Shown in pieces: positions 1 to 9,086 of a stretch of DNA of 61,365 nucleotides. The stretch is from Acidimicrobiia bacterium (GTDB taxonomy: Bacteria; Actinomycetota; Acidimicrobiia; Spongiisociales; JAHEDJ01), in NCBI GenBank assembly GCA_029210695.1, contig JARGFH010000020.1, forward strand, positions 1-61,365, given 5' to 3'. Every line of letters begins with the position of its first letter. Position 1 is the stretch's first letter. The translations under genes were made by a program, and so were the position numbers. Below the pieces are notes generated by a model that was given only the letters and a program-made list of their open reading frames with translations, ran no database searches and was not told the DNA's origin.

Positions 1-85
1 ATCACTGGCGAGCAGGTGGTCCCATCCCCCTGGCGAAACTCATCTCAAGGTGGTCCCATCCCGCTGGCGGGCGACACGTTGGGTC
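1..85. repeat. Direct repeats, possible IS end
   Basis: Two copies of a roughly 20-base word (AGGTGGTCCCATCC, one variable base, CTGGCG) lie about 35 bases apart at the very start of the window. Spaced internal repeats of this kind are typical of the ends of IS21-like elements, so this may be the tail of an element outside the window. No transposase is visible here, so the assignment is a guess from pattern. Confidence 0.3.
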
Positions 86-377
86 TTGCCCGGAATACAG
101 CCGACGCGGGAGGGCTCAGTGGGCCGTGAGCAGTGGGCCGTGAGCAGTAGGCCGTTGGCAATACGCAATTAGCAATTGGCCCAGTAGGAAATGGGCGCCG
201 GCGGGCTCATGGCTATTGCCTATGGCCTGTAGCTGAGTTGCGGGAAAACCCGTCGGTTGGCGGGAAATCAGTTGCGCTAGAGGATAAAGTCCTTACCTTG
301 CAGTCAGTGAGTCACGACGTTTAGAGTGTCGCCACCGCTAGCACGGTGATGAACGGGACTCGGGGGAGGCAAGGCAA
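86..377. other. Gene-free leader with low-complexity words
   Basis: No gene is seen here. Positions 117-160 hold three imperfect copies of a CAGTGGGCCGTGAG word, followed to about 235 by AT-richer CAATTAGCAATTGG-type words that recur elsewhere in the window (around 8980 and 46540). The last 100 bases probably carry the promoter and 5' UTR of the oxidase operon. Confidence 0.5.
272..299 (+). promoter_or_regulatory. Candidate promoter of the caa3 oxidase operon
   Basis: TTGCGC (272-277) and TACCTT (294-299) are separated by 16 bases. Transcription would start near 306, giving a leader of about 70 bases before the GTG at 378. This is a weak match to a housekeeping promoter, found by eye only. 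Confidence 0.3.
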
Positions 378-1406
378 GTGCGGTCAAGGTCAAGACGGTC
401 GGTCGAGTTGGCGCTGTTGACCGCGTTGCCCTTGCTTCTCGCTTCCTGCATCGAAGGCTCACCGCTCGACTCGCTCGACCCGCAGGGACCTGCGGCGCGT
501 CGAATCGACGAACTCGGGACCCCGGTTTTCTGGATTGCCGGAGTGATCCTCGCCATCGTTCTGGGCGGCATGACCTTCGCGATGATCCGCTATCGAGATC
601 GAGGCCAGGCTGATCCAAAGCAGATCCACGGCAACGCCAAGCTCGAGGTGCTCTGGACCGCCATTCCGATCATTCTCCTGGCGGGCCTCGCAGTACCCAC
701 CGTCCAGGCAATTTTCGACCTCACCGAATGCGATGCCGACGCCATGGAGGTCGACGTCATCGGCCATCAATGGTGGTTCGAGTACCGGTACCCGGAGGAG
801 GGCATCACAACGGCCAACGTCATGGTCATCCCGGCCGGCAAACAAGTCTGTCTCAACATGACCTCCGAAGACGTCCTGCACAACTTCTGGATTCCGAAAC
901 TCAACGGCAAGCGCTATCTGGTGCCGGGGCAGCAGACGTTGCTCACCCTCGAGGCCGACCAACCCGGCGAGTACTGGGGCCAATGCGGAGAGTTCTGTGG
1001 ACTGTCCCACGCCCTCATGCGGGCCAGGGTCAGAGCGGTCGGTCAGACCGACTACGAGGCGTGGGTAGCCAGGATGCAGCAACCGGCCACGCTTCCGGCC
1101 GATGGAACCCCTGCTGCAGCGGGCCTCGCCGAATTCAACGGGATTTGCAGCACGTGCCACGTGATCGAGGGTGTGAACCAAATCGACAAGCCGGTGGGGC
1201 CGAATTTGACCCACTTCGCCGATCCCTACCGCAATGTCTTTGCGGGCGCCTCACTCGACCGCACCGCCGAGCACATTGCAGAATGGCTGGCCGATCCACC
1301 CACCATCAAACCAGGATCGTTCATGCCGAACCTCAACCTGACCTCGGATGAGATCGACGTGCTCGTGGCATTCCTCCAAGGGCTCGACCCGACCAAGGGG
1401 AACTAA
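378..1406 (+). CDS. ctaC: Cytochrome c oxidase subunit II with fused cytochrome c (caa3 type)
   Basis: Takes electrons into the haem-copper oxidase through a CuA centre; being caa3 type it carries its own cytochrome c domain. It starts at GTG 378 after a GGGGGAGG ribosome site. The N-terminus is a lipoprotein signal with lipobox LASC (C24), followed by two membrane spans (about 46-70 and 92-112). CuA ligands are visible: H168, C203, E205, C207, H211 and M214. A C-terminal haem c domain has CSTCH (C257-H261) and a likely Met ligand M316. It is first of four genes whose stop and start codons overlap or nearly touch. Length (342 aa) fits fused subunit II. Confidence 0.96.
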   Translation: MRSRSRRSVELALLTALPLLLASCIEGSPLDSLDPQGPAARRIDELGTPVFWIAGVILAIVLGGMTFAMIRYRDRGQADPKQIHGNAKLEVLWTAIPIILLAGLAVPTVQAIFDLTECDADAMEVDVIGHQWWFEYRYPEEGITTANVMVIPAGKQVCLNMTSEDVLHNFWIPKLNGKRYLVPGQQTLLTLEADQPGEYWGQCGEFCGLSHALMRARVRAVGQTDYEAWVARMQQPATLPADGTPAAAGLAEFNGICSTCHVIEGVNQIDKPVGPNLTHFADPYRNVFAGASLDRTAEHIAEWLADPPTIKPGSFMPNLNLTSDEIDVLVAFLQGLDPTKGN

Positions 1407-3376
1407 TGGCGAGCACCGCGGCTCCCGCCTCAACCATCTTCCGCCGGCCGAAGCAGACCTCCGGATGGATGAGCTGGCTCACAACGGTCGATCACAAGAA
1501 GATCGGCATCATGTACGGGTACTCGGCCTTCTTCTTCTTCATCCTGGGCGGCCTCGAAGCGCTGATTCTCCGGCTGCAGTTGGCGGGACCCAACGGCACC
1601 GTCCTCGATGCGAACGAGTACAACGCGATGTTCACGATGCACGGCACCACGATGATCTTCCTTTTCGTCATGCCGGTCGGCGCCGCCTTCTTCAACTACA
1701 TGATGCCGCTGATGATCGGCGCCAGAGACGTTGCCTTCCCCCGCTTGAACGCCCTCAGCTTCTGGATCTTCATCTTCGGTGGCATCTTCCTGTACTCCTC
1801 CTTCTTGTTCGGGACAACGGGACCGCCGGCGGGTGGCAACCTCCCGGGTGGTGCCACCGACGCCTCATGGCTGGGCAGCACGATCAACGGCGGGTGGTTC
1901 ATGTACCAGCCCAACGCCGGTCCGCGTTTCTCAACAGGAACGGTGCTCGACTTCGGAGCCATCGGACTCCAGATACTCGGTCTGGCTTCGCTGATCTCCG
2001 CGGTGAACTTCATAGCCACGATCTTCAACATGCGCGCCAAAGGTATGAAGTTGCTGCGGATGCCGGTGTTCGTCTGGATGACTCTGGTTGTGGCGTTCCT
2101 GCTGCTCTTCTCGCTGCCCATCATTGCCGTGGCTCTGTTCATGGTCACATTCGATCGCCAGTTGGGAACCCTTTTCTTCGACACATTCCAGGGTGGCGAT
2201 GCCATCCTCTGGCAGCACCTCTTCTGGTTGTTCGGTCATCCGGAGGTCTACATCCTCATTCTCCCGGCGATGGGGATCGTGTCCGAGACCTTGCCGGTGT
2301 TCTCCCGCAAGCCCCTCTTCGGCTATCCCGCCGTGGTGTTCGCCGGCGCCGCCATCGGGTTCCTCGGGTTCGGTGTATGGGCCCACCACATGTTCGCCTC
2401 GGGGATCACGCCGGTCGCCCAAGCCGCATTCGGGCTGGCAACAATGACGATCGCGGTGCCGACCGGCATCAAGATCTTCAACTGGATGGGAACCATGTGG
2501 ATGGGGAAGATCAAATTCACCACCCCGATGCTGTTCTCGCTCGGCTTCGTGGCCCTGTTCGTCATCGGCGGCCTGTCGGGCGTCACTCACTCGATCGTCC
2601 CCGCCGACTGGCAGCAGACCGACACCTACTACATCGTTGCGCACTTCCACTACGTGCTGTTCGGCGGCGCAATCTTCGGCATCTTCGCCGGCCTCTACTA
2701 CTGGTTCCCGAAGCTCACCGGCCGCATGCTGTCCGAGAAGCTCGGCAAGCTGCACTTCTGGCTCATGTTCATCGGGATGAACCTCACATTCGGACCCATG
2801 CACTGGCTCGGACTCCAGGGAATGGTCCGGCGCACGTGGAAGTATCCAGAGGAATACAACTTTGGGACCTGGAACATGGTCGTGACCGTCGGCGCCTACA
2901 CAATCGCGCTCTCGATCCTCGTGTTCATGATCAACTGGGTCAGGTCGAAGCGAAAGGGCGTCGAGTCCGGCATGGATCCCTGGGACGCCCGCACTATCGA
3001 GTGGAGTATCCCCAACCCGACCCCGGAGTGGAACTTCGGGGTGAATCCCGAAGTGCAGGCTCTCGACGATTGGTGGCACCGCAAGTACGACGAGAACGAA
3101 GAGGGACGCCCCGTCCGAAAGGCCGAGGCCGATGCCACAATCGCGCAGTTCCACGATCAGGGCGTGAACCCGCCCTCGCCGATCCACCTCCCCTCGCCGT
3201 CATATTTCCCGTTCCTGGCGGGCGCCGCGTTCCTCGCCATCGGATACGGCGTGGTCTACCACACGAGAGGATGGGGCCTCCCGCTGCTCGCCTTCGGCGT
3301 GATTCTGCTGTTGTCGTCGATGATCGGCTGGTCACTCGAACCCCTTGAAGAAGATCACGAGGAGGTGCACGCATGA
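1406..3376 (+). CDS. ctaD: Cytochrome c oxidase subunit I
   Basis: Catalytic subunit of the terminal oxidase: reduces O2 to water at the haem a3/CuB site and pumps protons. Visible ligands are H79 (haem a), the CuB motif GHPEVY (H278, Y282), H327/H328, and the haem pair H413/H415; the K-channel VPTGIK is at 352-357. At 656 aa it is about 100 residues longer than a minimal subunit I. The extension (from about 560) ends in two further hydrophobic spans and an acidic tail. Its ATG shares one base with the ctaC stop codon, so the two are translationally coupled. Confidence 0.97.
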   Translation: MASTAAPASTIFRRPKQTSGWMSWLTTVDHKKIGIMYGYSAFFFFILGGLEALILRLQLAGPNGTVLDANEYNAMFTMHGTTMIFLFVMPVGAAFFNYMMPLMIGARDVAFPRLNALSFWIFIFGGIFLYSSFLFGTTGPPAGGNLPGGATDASWLGSTINGGWFMYQPNAGPRFSTGTVLDFGAIGLQILGLASLISAVNFIATIFNMRAKGMKLLRMPVFVWMTLVVAFLLLFSLPIIAVALFMVTFDRQLGTLFFDTFQGGDAILWQHLFWLFGHPEVYILILPAMGIVSETLPVFSRKPLFGYPAVVFAGAAIGFLGFGVWAHHMFASGITPVAQAAFGLATMTIAVPTGIKIFNWMGTMWMGKIKFTTPMLFSLGFVALFVIGGLSGVTHSIVPADWQQTDTYYIVAHFHYVLFGGAIFGIFAGLYYWFPKLTGRMLSEKLGKLHFWLMFIGMNLTFGPMHWLGLQGMVRRTWKYPEEYNFGTWNMVVTVGAYTIALSILVFMINWVRSKRKGVESGMDPWDARTIEWSIPNPTPEWNFGVNPEVQALDDWWHRKYDENEEGRPVRKAEADATIAQFHDQGVNPPSPIHLPSPSYFPFLAGAAFLAIGYGVVYHTRGWGLPLLAFGVILLLSSMIGWSLEPLEEDHEEVHA

Positions 3377-3975
3377 GCGACATCGCTCACGATGAGCAGC
3401 TTCACGAGAGCACCGGGATCGAGACCAGGAAGCTCGCTATGTGGATCTTCCTTTCGAGCGAGTTCATGTTCTTCGGTGCACTCATCTCCAACTACCTGCT
3501 GTTCAAGGGCAGGGTCGGATATCCGGAGCCGTATCCGTCGGAAATGTTCGACATTCCGTTCACTTCGGTCAGTTCGTTCGTGCTGTTGATGAGTTCGCTG
3601 ACGATGGTGCTCGCCGACCATGCCATCCACCGGGACGATCAACGTGCGACGCGTACCTGGATTGTCGCAACGGCCCTCCTCGGCATGGTGTTCCTGTCCG
3701 GACAAGCGTTCGAGTTCACCGAGTTCGTTCTTCACGATCCACCGATGACGCTCTCCACCAACCCCGCCGCCTCCGCGTTCTTCACGCTCACCGGCTTCCA
3801 CGGCATGCACGTACTGATTGGCGTCATCATGCTGCTCACGCTCGCCGGCACCTCTTTTCGCAAAGGACGGCTCTCGACCGCGACCGGGCTCAACCTAGAG
3901 AGCGTCGCCCTCTACTGGCACTTTGTCGACATCATTTGGATCGTGATCTTCACGGTCGTCTATCTGATCAAGTAG
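3373..3975 (+). CDS. ctaE: Cytochrome c oxidase subunit III
   Basis: Membrane subunit of the haem-copper oxidase, needed for stability and sustained turnover. The 200-aa protein has five hydrophobic spans, the shorter form lacking the first two helices of mitochondrial subunit III. Typical signatures are the early ETRKLAMWIFLSSE segment, FTLTGFHGMHVLIG in the middle and ALYWHFVDIIW near the C-terminus. Its ATG overlaps the ctaD stop in an ATGA junction, so it is in the same operon. Confidence 0.95.
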   Translation: MSDIAHDEQLHESTGIETRKLAMWIFLSSEFMFFGALISNYLLFKGRVGYPEPYPSEMFDIPFTSVSSFVLLMSSLTMVLADHAIHRDDQRATRTWIVATALLGMVFLSGQAFEFTEFVLHDPPMTLSTNPAASAFFTLTGFHGMHVLIGVIMLLTLAGTSFRKGRLSTATGLNLESVALYWHFVDIIWIVIFTVVYLIK

Positions 3976-3985
3976 GGATCTCCGC

Positions 3986-4303
3986 ATGACCACCCACGCA
4001 CCAACCAAGCCGCACCCCAGCCCGAAGCAGTATGTGCAGATAGCTGTGATTCTGGCGGTGCTCACCGGCGTCGAAGTGGGCCTCTACTACATCGAACAAG
4101 CCGGGGTCTCGTCGGGGATCGTCTACCCGACGCTGATCGTTCTGGCCGCCCTCAAGTTCGTGATCGTCGTCGCCTTCTACATGCACGTCCGCTACGAGAA
4201 GAGCTTGATTGCCCGCTTCTTCACGGTGGGATTCGTCGGGGCTGTCATGTTGTACACGGTCGTTCTCGGCACCTTCGGCGTGCTCGCCGCCTTCGGCGGC
4301 TGA
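3986..4303 (+). CDS. ctaF: Cytochrome c oxidase subunit IV (bacterial, prokaryotic type)
   Basis: Small accessory membrane subunit of the caa3 oxidase. It has 105 aa with three hydrophobic spans and the charged loop AFYMHVRYEKS that is typical of the prokaryotic subunit IV family. It follows ctaE by 10 bases and is the last gene of the operon. No assembly genes (ctaA, ctaB, ctaG) are in the window. The gene then meets a gene coming from the other strand (stop at 4395). Confidence 0.88.
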   Translation: MTTHAPTKPHPSPKQYVQIAVILAVLTGVEVGLYYIEQAGVSSGIVYPTLIVLAALKFVIVVAFYMHVRYEKSLIARFFTVGFVGAVMLYTVVLGTFGVLAAFGG

Positions 4304-4394
4304 GCAAGGGCACCCGGTCGCAAGCTCCAGGTTGCAGTTCCGGGCCTACCGCCGCCACCCACCGGCAAGAAAAGCCAGGGGTCGAGACGCCGGA

Positions 4395-5501
4395 CTACTC
4401 GCCGCGGACGACGACCACCAGGACAATGGCAACGACCACAGTCGCAATGCCAGCCAGTGCCGCGACAACCTCGGTATACCGGAGCTTGATGCTCGGGCGA
4501 TAGCCGCCCAGAAACGCAAAGAGCAAGATCCCCGCTGAGATGACAATGGCCAGCGCGGACGCCGCCTCATGAAACAGCAGGAACAAGGTAGCGATCAACG
4601 CGATCACTCCGGCCAGCACGAGGACCGAGACCAATGGCAGCAGCATCGACTGGGTGAGCCTCGTCCGTACCTCACCCGAATCTGCCGACTCCCCAGCTGA
4701 GAAACCGGCCGGTACTGCCGTCACATGCGCCAGCACGGCTGTGCCGGCCCCCAGCCCGGCACCGCCGATCACGAGCCACCACAGAGCCGTCACGACGGGG
4801 ATCGCCACGATGCCTTCGTCGATCGTCTCCATCCCCAGGGCTCCGGCGAGAACTCCCCCACCGATCGCGCCCAGCGCCAGTCCAATCAATGCGCCGAACC
4901 AGATACCCGATCCACCTACTACCGCCAACTCGGGGCGAAAGAAGGCAGGGCCGCGCCGTCCGAGAATGCCGAGAAACCCCCCGAATACCGCCGCCAGCAG
5001 CGCGGTCGCGATCACGATTGGGAGTATCTCGACCTGCACAACGGCTCGGAAACCCGTTCCCTGTTCCACAGCAGCGGCATTGTCCACGAGGAAGACCGCC
5101 GCCAGCCCGGCAGTAATGAGGCCGAAAAAGCCACCAGCGCCTGCACCCAGCGCGGCGGGAAGCCTCAACCGGCTCCCGAGCGGCGCCGGCTCAAAGGCGG
5201 GCAGTGCAGTTGCGACTGGTTGGAGAGCTTCAGCGGGGGCCGCGGTTGCGGGCTCTGAAACCTCGTCTCCGTCGTCTTCAACTGCATCGACGGGTGCGGG
5301 AACGGCGGATTCCGGCACTACGGCCGGGGCAGCTTTGGGTGCCTCCGGTGCGGCGACGCTGAAAGCAGATCCACTTGCCCAAGCTTCCAAAACCTGCTCG
5401 GCATCAATGCCCTGTGCAGCAGCCCGTGCGTCGACCGAACGCTGGATCAACGCTTCAGGTGCCCCCAGGGTGGCCGCAACCGCGGACAACAACTCGCTCA
5501 T
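4395..5501 (-). CDS. Multi-spanning membrane protein of unknown function
   Basis: I do not recognise this family. I place the start at ATG 5501 (368 aa), where the protein begins MSELLSAVAATLGAPE; the reading frame stays open further upstream but that part is repeat-derived. The first 100 residues are soluble, with a helical region and an acidic/Ala/Pro-rich linker; the rest holds about eight hydrophobic, Gly/Ala-rich spans. It is divergent from the PfkB kinase, 65 bases away. A TATCAT box lies nine bases before the start. It may be a general membrane or transport-like protein, but nothing catalytic is visible. Confidence 0.75.
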   Translation of the reverse strand: MSELLSAVAATLGAPEALIQRSVDARAAAQGIDAEQVLEAWASGSAFSVAAPEAPKAAPAVVPESAVPAPVDAVEDDGDEVSEPATAAPAEALQPVATALPAFEPAPLGSRLRLPAALGAGAGGFFGLITAGLAAVFLVDNAAAVEQGTGFRAVVQVEILPIVIATALLAAVFGGFLGILGRRGPAFFRPELAVVGGSGIWFGALIGLALGAIGGGVLAGALGMETIDEGIVAIPVVTALWWLVIGGAGLGAGTAVLAHVTAVPAGFSAGESADSGEVRTRLTQSMLLPLVSVLVLAGVIALIATLFLLFHEAASALAIVISAGILLFAFLGGYRPSIKLRYTEVVAALAGIATVVVAIVLVVVVRGE

Positions 5502-5517
5502 GGAGCCGGGATGATAG

Positions 5518-5546
5518 TGGAGTCGCGGGTCGCGGGTCGCGGGCAC
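5518..5546. repeat. GTCGCGGGTCGCG-type low-complexity repeat
   Basis: Four tandem copies of a seven-base word (GTCGCGG) sit in the intergenic space between two divergent genes. The same word family recurs near 14625, 40845, 40940 and across 50780-51186. Confidence 0.6.
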
Positions 5547-5566
5547 CTGGTACGTTGTACGTCCCC

Positions 5567-6448
5567 ATGCTCTCCGCACTCTGCTACGGATCACTCAACC
5601 CGGATCTCGTGCACCGGCTCGGTCGCTTTCCCGAGCCTGGAGACGATCTTCGCTCTTTGACGTCCCGCATGACTTACGGGGGAGGCGGCGCCAATCCGGC
5701 AGTGGCACTGGCTGCATGGGGAGCCAACGCCTCCGTACTGGGCAACACACTCGGAGACGATCCACTGGGGAGGTGGCTGATCGACGACCTGGCCGCCCGA
5801 GGTGTCGATATCTCGATGATCGACCTGTCCCACACAACGCAAACGCCACACTGCATCGTGCTCGTGGGTCCCGACGGCGAACGAACCATCATCTCGAGTG
5901 GCTACAGAACAGCCAGGTGGCAGGAGGTGTCTACCGACGTGTGGAAGGGAAGGTCGGTGGCCCTGGTGGACGCGTACTCTGCCGGCGCGGGGGCGGCGGT
6001 GATCGCCGATGCAGCAGATGCAGGTGTCCCGGCAGTTGGCATCGATGTGACGGGCCGGGCGGCAGCCCCGCTTCAGGTATGCGTGTGGTCGAGCCATGAG
6101 CACGCAGTGGAAGACGCGCTGGCCCTGTCTCGATCCGGGCCGGACGTAGTACTCACCAGCGGGCGGGAGGCGGCGGCCTGGTATCGAGCGGGAAACGAGC
6201 TGCATGCGGTGCGCCCACCCGAGGTCGAGGCGATCGACCCGACCGGGGCCGGTGACACTCTCGCCGCCATGGTGGCGTACGGCACAGGGTCTCGATGGGA
6301 GCCGGCACACACGCTGCGTATGGCCGTAGCGGCAGCCTCTCTAACGGTGGGGCTCGAGAGGGGCGATCCGATCCCGGATCTCGGCGCCATCACCTCACTG
6401 GCGGCGACGGTGGCTACCTCAGAACAAGACACGGATCCTTCCGTCTAG
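5567..6448 (+). CDS. PfkB-family carbohydrate/nucleoside kinase
   Basis: ATP-dependent phosphorylation of a sugar or nucleoside; the substrate cannot be named from sequence. The 293-aa protein has the family's N-terminal GGxxAN motif (GGGGANPA, 38-45) and the C-terminal signature DPTGAGDT (224-231), with D230 the expected catalytic base. I use ATG 5567 because the conserved N-terminus (MLSALCYGSLNPD) begins there; longer versions would read through low-complexity DNA. A TACGTT box lies ten bases upstream. It ends nine bases before the penicillin-acylase gene and may share transcripts with it. Confidence 0.85.
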   Translation: MLSALCYGSLNPDLVHRLGRFPEPGDDLRSLTSRMTYGGGGANPAVALAAWGANASVLGNTLGDDPLGRWLIDDLAARGVDISMIDLSHTTQTPHCIVLVGPDGERTIISSGYRTARWQEVSTDVWKGRSVALVDAYSAGAGAAVIADAADAGVPAVGIDVTGRAAAPLQVCVWSSHEHAVEDALALSRSGPDVVLTSGREAAAWYRAGNELHAVRPPEVEAIDPTGAGDTLAAMVAYGTGSRWEPAHTLRMAVAAASLTVGLERGDPIPDLGAITSLAATVATSEQDTDPSV

Positions 6449-6451
6449 CCT
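6446..6451 (+). promoter_or_regulatory. Candidate -10 box (leaderless start)
   Basis: TAGCCT lies six bases before the ATG at 6458, and there is no ribosome binding site. The same TANNNT-6/8-start arrangement recurs at many genes in the window. Confidence 0.4.
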
Positions 6452-6457
6452 GCCCCT

Positions 6458-8971
6458 ATGCGTGCCATCGGTCGTACCCTATTTCGCTTGATCACCTTCC
6501 TGTTGATTGTCGGCCTCGTCGTCGGGGTCTTCGGTCTCTACCTCGTGCGGCGTTCGTACCCTGTAATCGAAGGCGACGTCCGTGTCGCCGGCCTCGATGC
6601 CCCGGTGGACATCATCCGGGACACAAACGGCATCCCACACGTCTACGCCTCGACCACCCACGACCTCTTCGTGGCGCAAGGGTACGTCCACGCCCAGGAT
6701 CGCTTCTGGCAGATGGACTTCTGGCGTCACATCGGACAGGGGCGTCTCGCCGAGCTATTCGGAAAATCGCAGGTCGAAAGCGACACTTTCCTCCGGTCAC
6801 TGGGGTTCACTCGCCTGTCCGAGTTGGAGTTCGCTGCCCTAGATGATGAGGCAAAGGAGATCCTCGAGGCCTACGCCGAAGGCGTCAATGCCTACCTCGC
6901 CGACCACGCCGGCACCAGGTTGTCGTTCGAATACGCAACTCTGGTCCTTCAGAATCGTGGCTACGAACCCGAACCGTGGGAACCAATCGATACGTTGTCG
7001 TGGGCGAGAATGATGTCGTGGGATCTCGGTGCCAACATGGGCTCCGAGATCGCCAGGGCGGTACTGGCGGGCACCTTGCCGCGCAGCCGCGTCGACGAGT
7101 TGTACCCGCCGTATTCGTCGGATCGGCCCTACGTTCTTCCGGAATCGTCACCGTATGCCGGCGGAGATCCTGCGACTGCCGATCCCGTCGCCGGGCTCAC
7201 GAACGCCAATCTGGCCGCCCTACTGGGTCCGGCGGCAACCTGGATCGAAACCCTCGATGCCCTGATCGGTCCATCCGGTGCAGAGGTAGGCTCGAACAAC
7301 TGGGTAGTGGCCGGCTCGAAGACGTCCACCGGTTTGCCGATCCTCGCCAACGACCCTCACCTCGGCATTCAAATGCCGTCCATCTGGTATGAAGTTGGTC
7401 TTCATTGCGACGGGGCCTGCCCCTTCGACGTCACCGGCTTTTCGTTCGCCGGTGTCCCGGGCGTCATCATCGGCCACAACGACCGGATCGCCTGGGGTGT
7501 CACCAACCTCGCCGCCGACACCCAGGATCTCTACATCGAACGCCTCAACCCGGAAAACCCCGACCAGTACGAAGCCAACGGAGAATGGGTCGACCTCGAG
7601 ATACGCACAGAGACGATCGGAATCGCCGGAACGACACCGAAAGAGATCCAGGTCAAATCAACGCGGCACGGACCGATCATCTCGGACCGGTACGGACCTC
7701 TGGAGGACTTCGGCAGCGAGGCTGGTATCGAGGTACCCATCAACTATGCGGTCGCGCTCAAGTGGACGGCCCTCGAACCATCCAGGCTCGTGCAAGCGGT
7801 GTTGAGCATCAACCAGGCCGCCAACTGGGAGGAGTTTCGCGAGGCAGTGAGTCGCTGGGACATCGCCGGACAGAATTTCGTGTATGCCGACATCGACGGC
7901 AACATCGGCTACCAGAGTTCAGGGCAGGTCCCCATTCGCTCGGCCGGGGACGGCCGATGGCCGGCGGCCGGCTGGGATGGAGCGACCGAGTGGACCGGAT
8001 TCATCCCGTTCGAGAGCATGCCGACCGTGTTGAACCCGCCGGAGGGTTTCCTGCACAGTGCCAACCAGCAGATCGCCGACGGCTCCTACCCGTTTTATCT
8101 GGCGTACGACCTCGACTACGGCTATCGGGGTGATCGAATCGTCGATGTGCTGACCGACGCGACTCAGGTCGACATTGCATTCATCGCAGATTTGCAGCGC
8201 GACAACCGCAACCTCGGTGCGGAAGAGGTGATCCCGGCACTGCTGGCGGTCCCGACCGACAAGCCACTCGTTGGAGATGCACAACACATCCTCAACGATT
8301 GGGCAACCGGCGACGCCTACCAGCAAGGCGCAGACCTCCCGGGGGCTGCCTTGTATGCCACGGTATGGAGACACCTGCTCCGGCTCACCTTCCACGATGA
8401 GATGCCGGAGCGATTCTGGCCAGATGGTGGGAGTCGCTGGTTCGAAGTTGTCAACGGCCTGCTTCAGCAACCAACCAATGCATGGTGGGATATCGCCTCC
8501 ACCTCAGATATTGAAGGTCGGGATGAGATCCTCGAGTTCGCCATCATCGCTGCGATGAACGAGTTGCGCGACGAACTCGGAGACGACCCGGCCGAATGGC
8601 GATGGGGTGATCTGCACGAGGCGACCTTCCGCAACGCGACATTTGGAGAGTCGGGGATTCCTCCCCTGGAATGGCTGTTCAATCGTGGACCTTACGCGGT
8701 GGGCGGAGGCGGATCGATCGTCAATGCCACGACCTGGGACGCCGCCGACGGTTATGAAGTCGTCGCACTGCCATCAATGCGGATGATCGTCGACCTGTCC
8801 AACTTCGAGCGGTCACGAACAATCCACCCGACCGGGCAATCCGGGCACATCTACCACCCCCATTACATCGATATGGCAGAGGCATGGGTGGTCAACGACC
8901 TCCACCCGATGCATTGGGATCGCGATGCGATCGAAGCGGATGCGGAGGGAACGCTGACGCTGAAGCCTTGA
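6458..8971 (+). CDS. Penicillin acylase family (S45) N-terminal nucleophile hydrolase
   Basis: Cleaves an acyl-amide bond; members act on beta-lactams, acyl-homoserine lactones or other N-acyl compounds, and the substrate here is unknown. Precursors are normally exported and cut autocatalytically into alpha and beta chains. The 837-aa protein begins with a membrane anchor (residues 7-29). The family signature HVYASTTHDLFVAQGYVHAQDR is near 61-82, split by the alpha chain. S279 in GSNNW (278-282) is the expected new N-terminal nucleophile of the beta chain. Length is normal for the family. It follows the PfkB kinase directly. Confidence 0.92.
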   Translation: MRAIGRTLFRLITFLLIVGLVVGVFGLYLVRRSYPVIEGDVRVAGLDAPVDIIRDTNGIPHVYASTTHDLFVAQGYVHAQDRFWQMDFWRHIGQGRLAELFGKSQVESDTFLRSLGFTRLSELEFAALDDEAKEILEAYAEGVNAYLADHAGTRLSFEYATLVLQNRGYEPEPWEPIDTLSWARMMSWDLGANMGSEIARAVLAGTLPRSRVDELYPPYSSDRPYVLPESSPYAGGDPATADPVAGLTNANLAALLGPAATWIETLDALIGPSGAEVGSNNWVVAGSKTSTGLPILANDPHLGIQMPSIWYEVGLHCDGACPFDVTGFSFAGVPGVIIGHNDRIAWGVTNLAADTQDLYIERLNPENPDQYEANGEWVDLEIRTETIGIAGTTPKEIQVKSTRHGPIISDRYGPLEDFGSEAGIEVPINYAVALKWTALEPSRLVQAVLSINQAANWEEFREAVSRWDIAGQNFVYADIDGNIGYQSSGQVPIRSAGDGRWPAAGWDGATEWTGFIPFESMPTVLNPPEGFLHSANQQIADGSYPFYLAYDLDYGYRGDRIVDVLTDATQVDIAFIADLQRDNRNLGAEEVIPALLAVPTDKPLVGDAQHILNDWATGDAYQQGADLPGAALYATVWRHLLRLTFHDEMPERFWPDGGSRWFEVVNGLLQQPTNAWWDIASTSDIEGRDEILEFAIIAAMNELRDELGDDPAEWRWGDLHEATFRNATFGESGIPPLEWLFNRGPYAVGGGGSIVNATTWDAADGYEVVALPSMRMIVDLSNFERSRTIHPTGQSGHIYHPHYIDMAEAWVVNDLHPMHWDRDAIEADAEGTLTLKP

Positions 8972-8974
8972 GAG

Positions 8975-9015
8975 CCGTGGGCGATAGGCGATAGGCAATA
9001 AGCAATCGTGGGATT
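8975..9015. repeat. GGCGATAGGCAATAAGCAAT-type low-complexity words
   Basis: Short iterations of GGCGATA / GGCAATA / AGCAAT follow the stop codon of the acylase gene. They resemble words at 155-235 and 46535-46570. Confidence 0.5.
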
Positions 9016-9086
9016 CGGCGCTCGCGCAGGGCACCTGGCTGATGGTCCACGGCCCGCCCGCCCGGGAGATGCGCCATACTTGACTC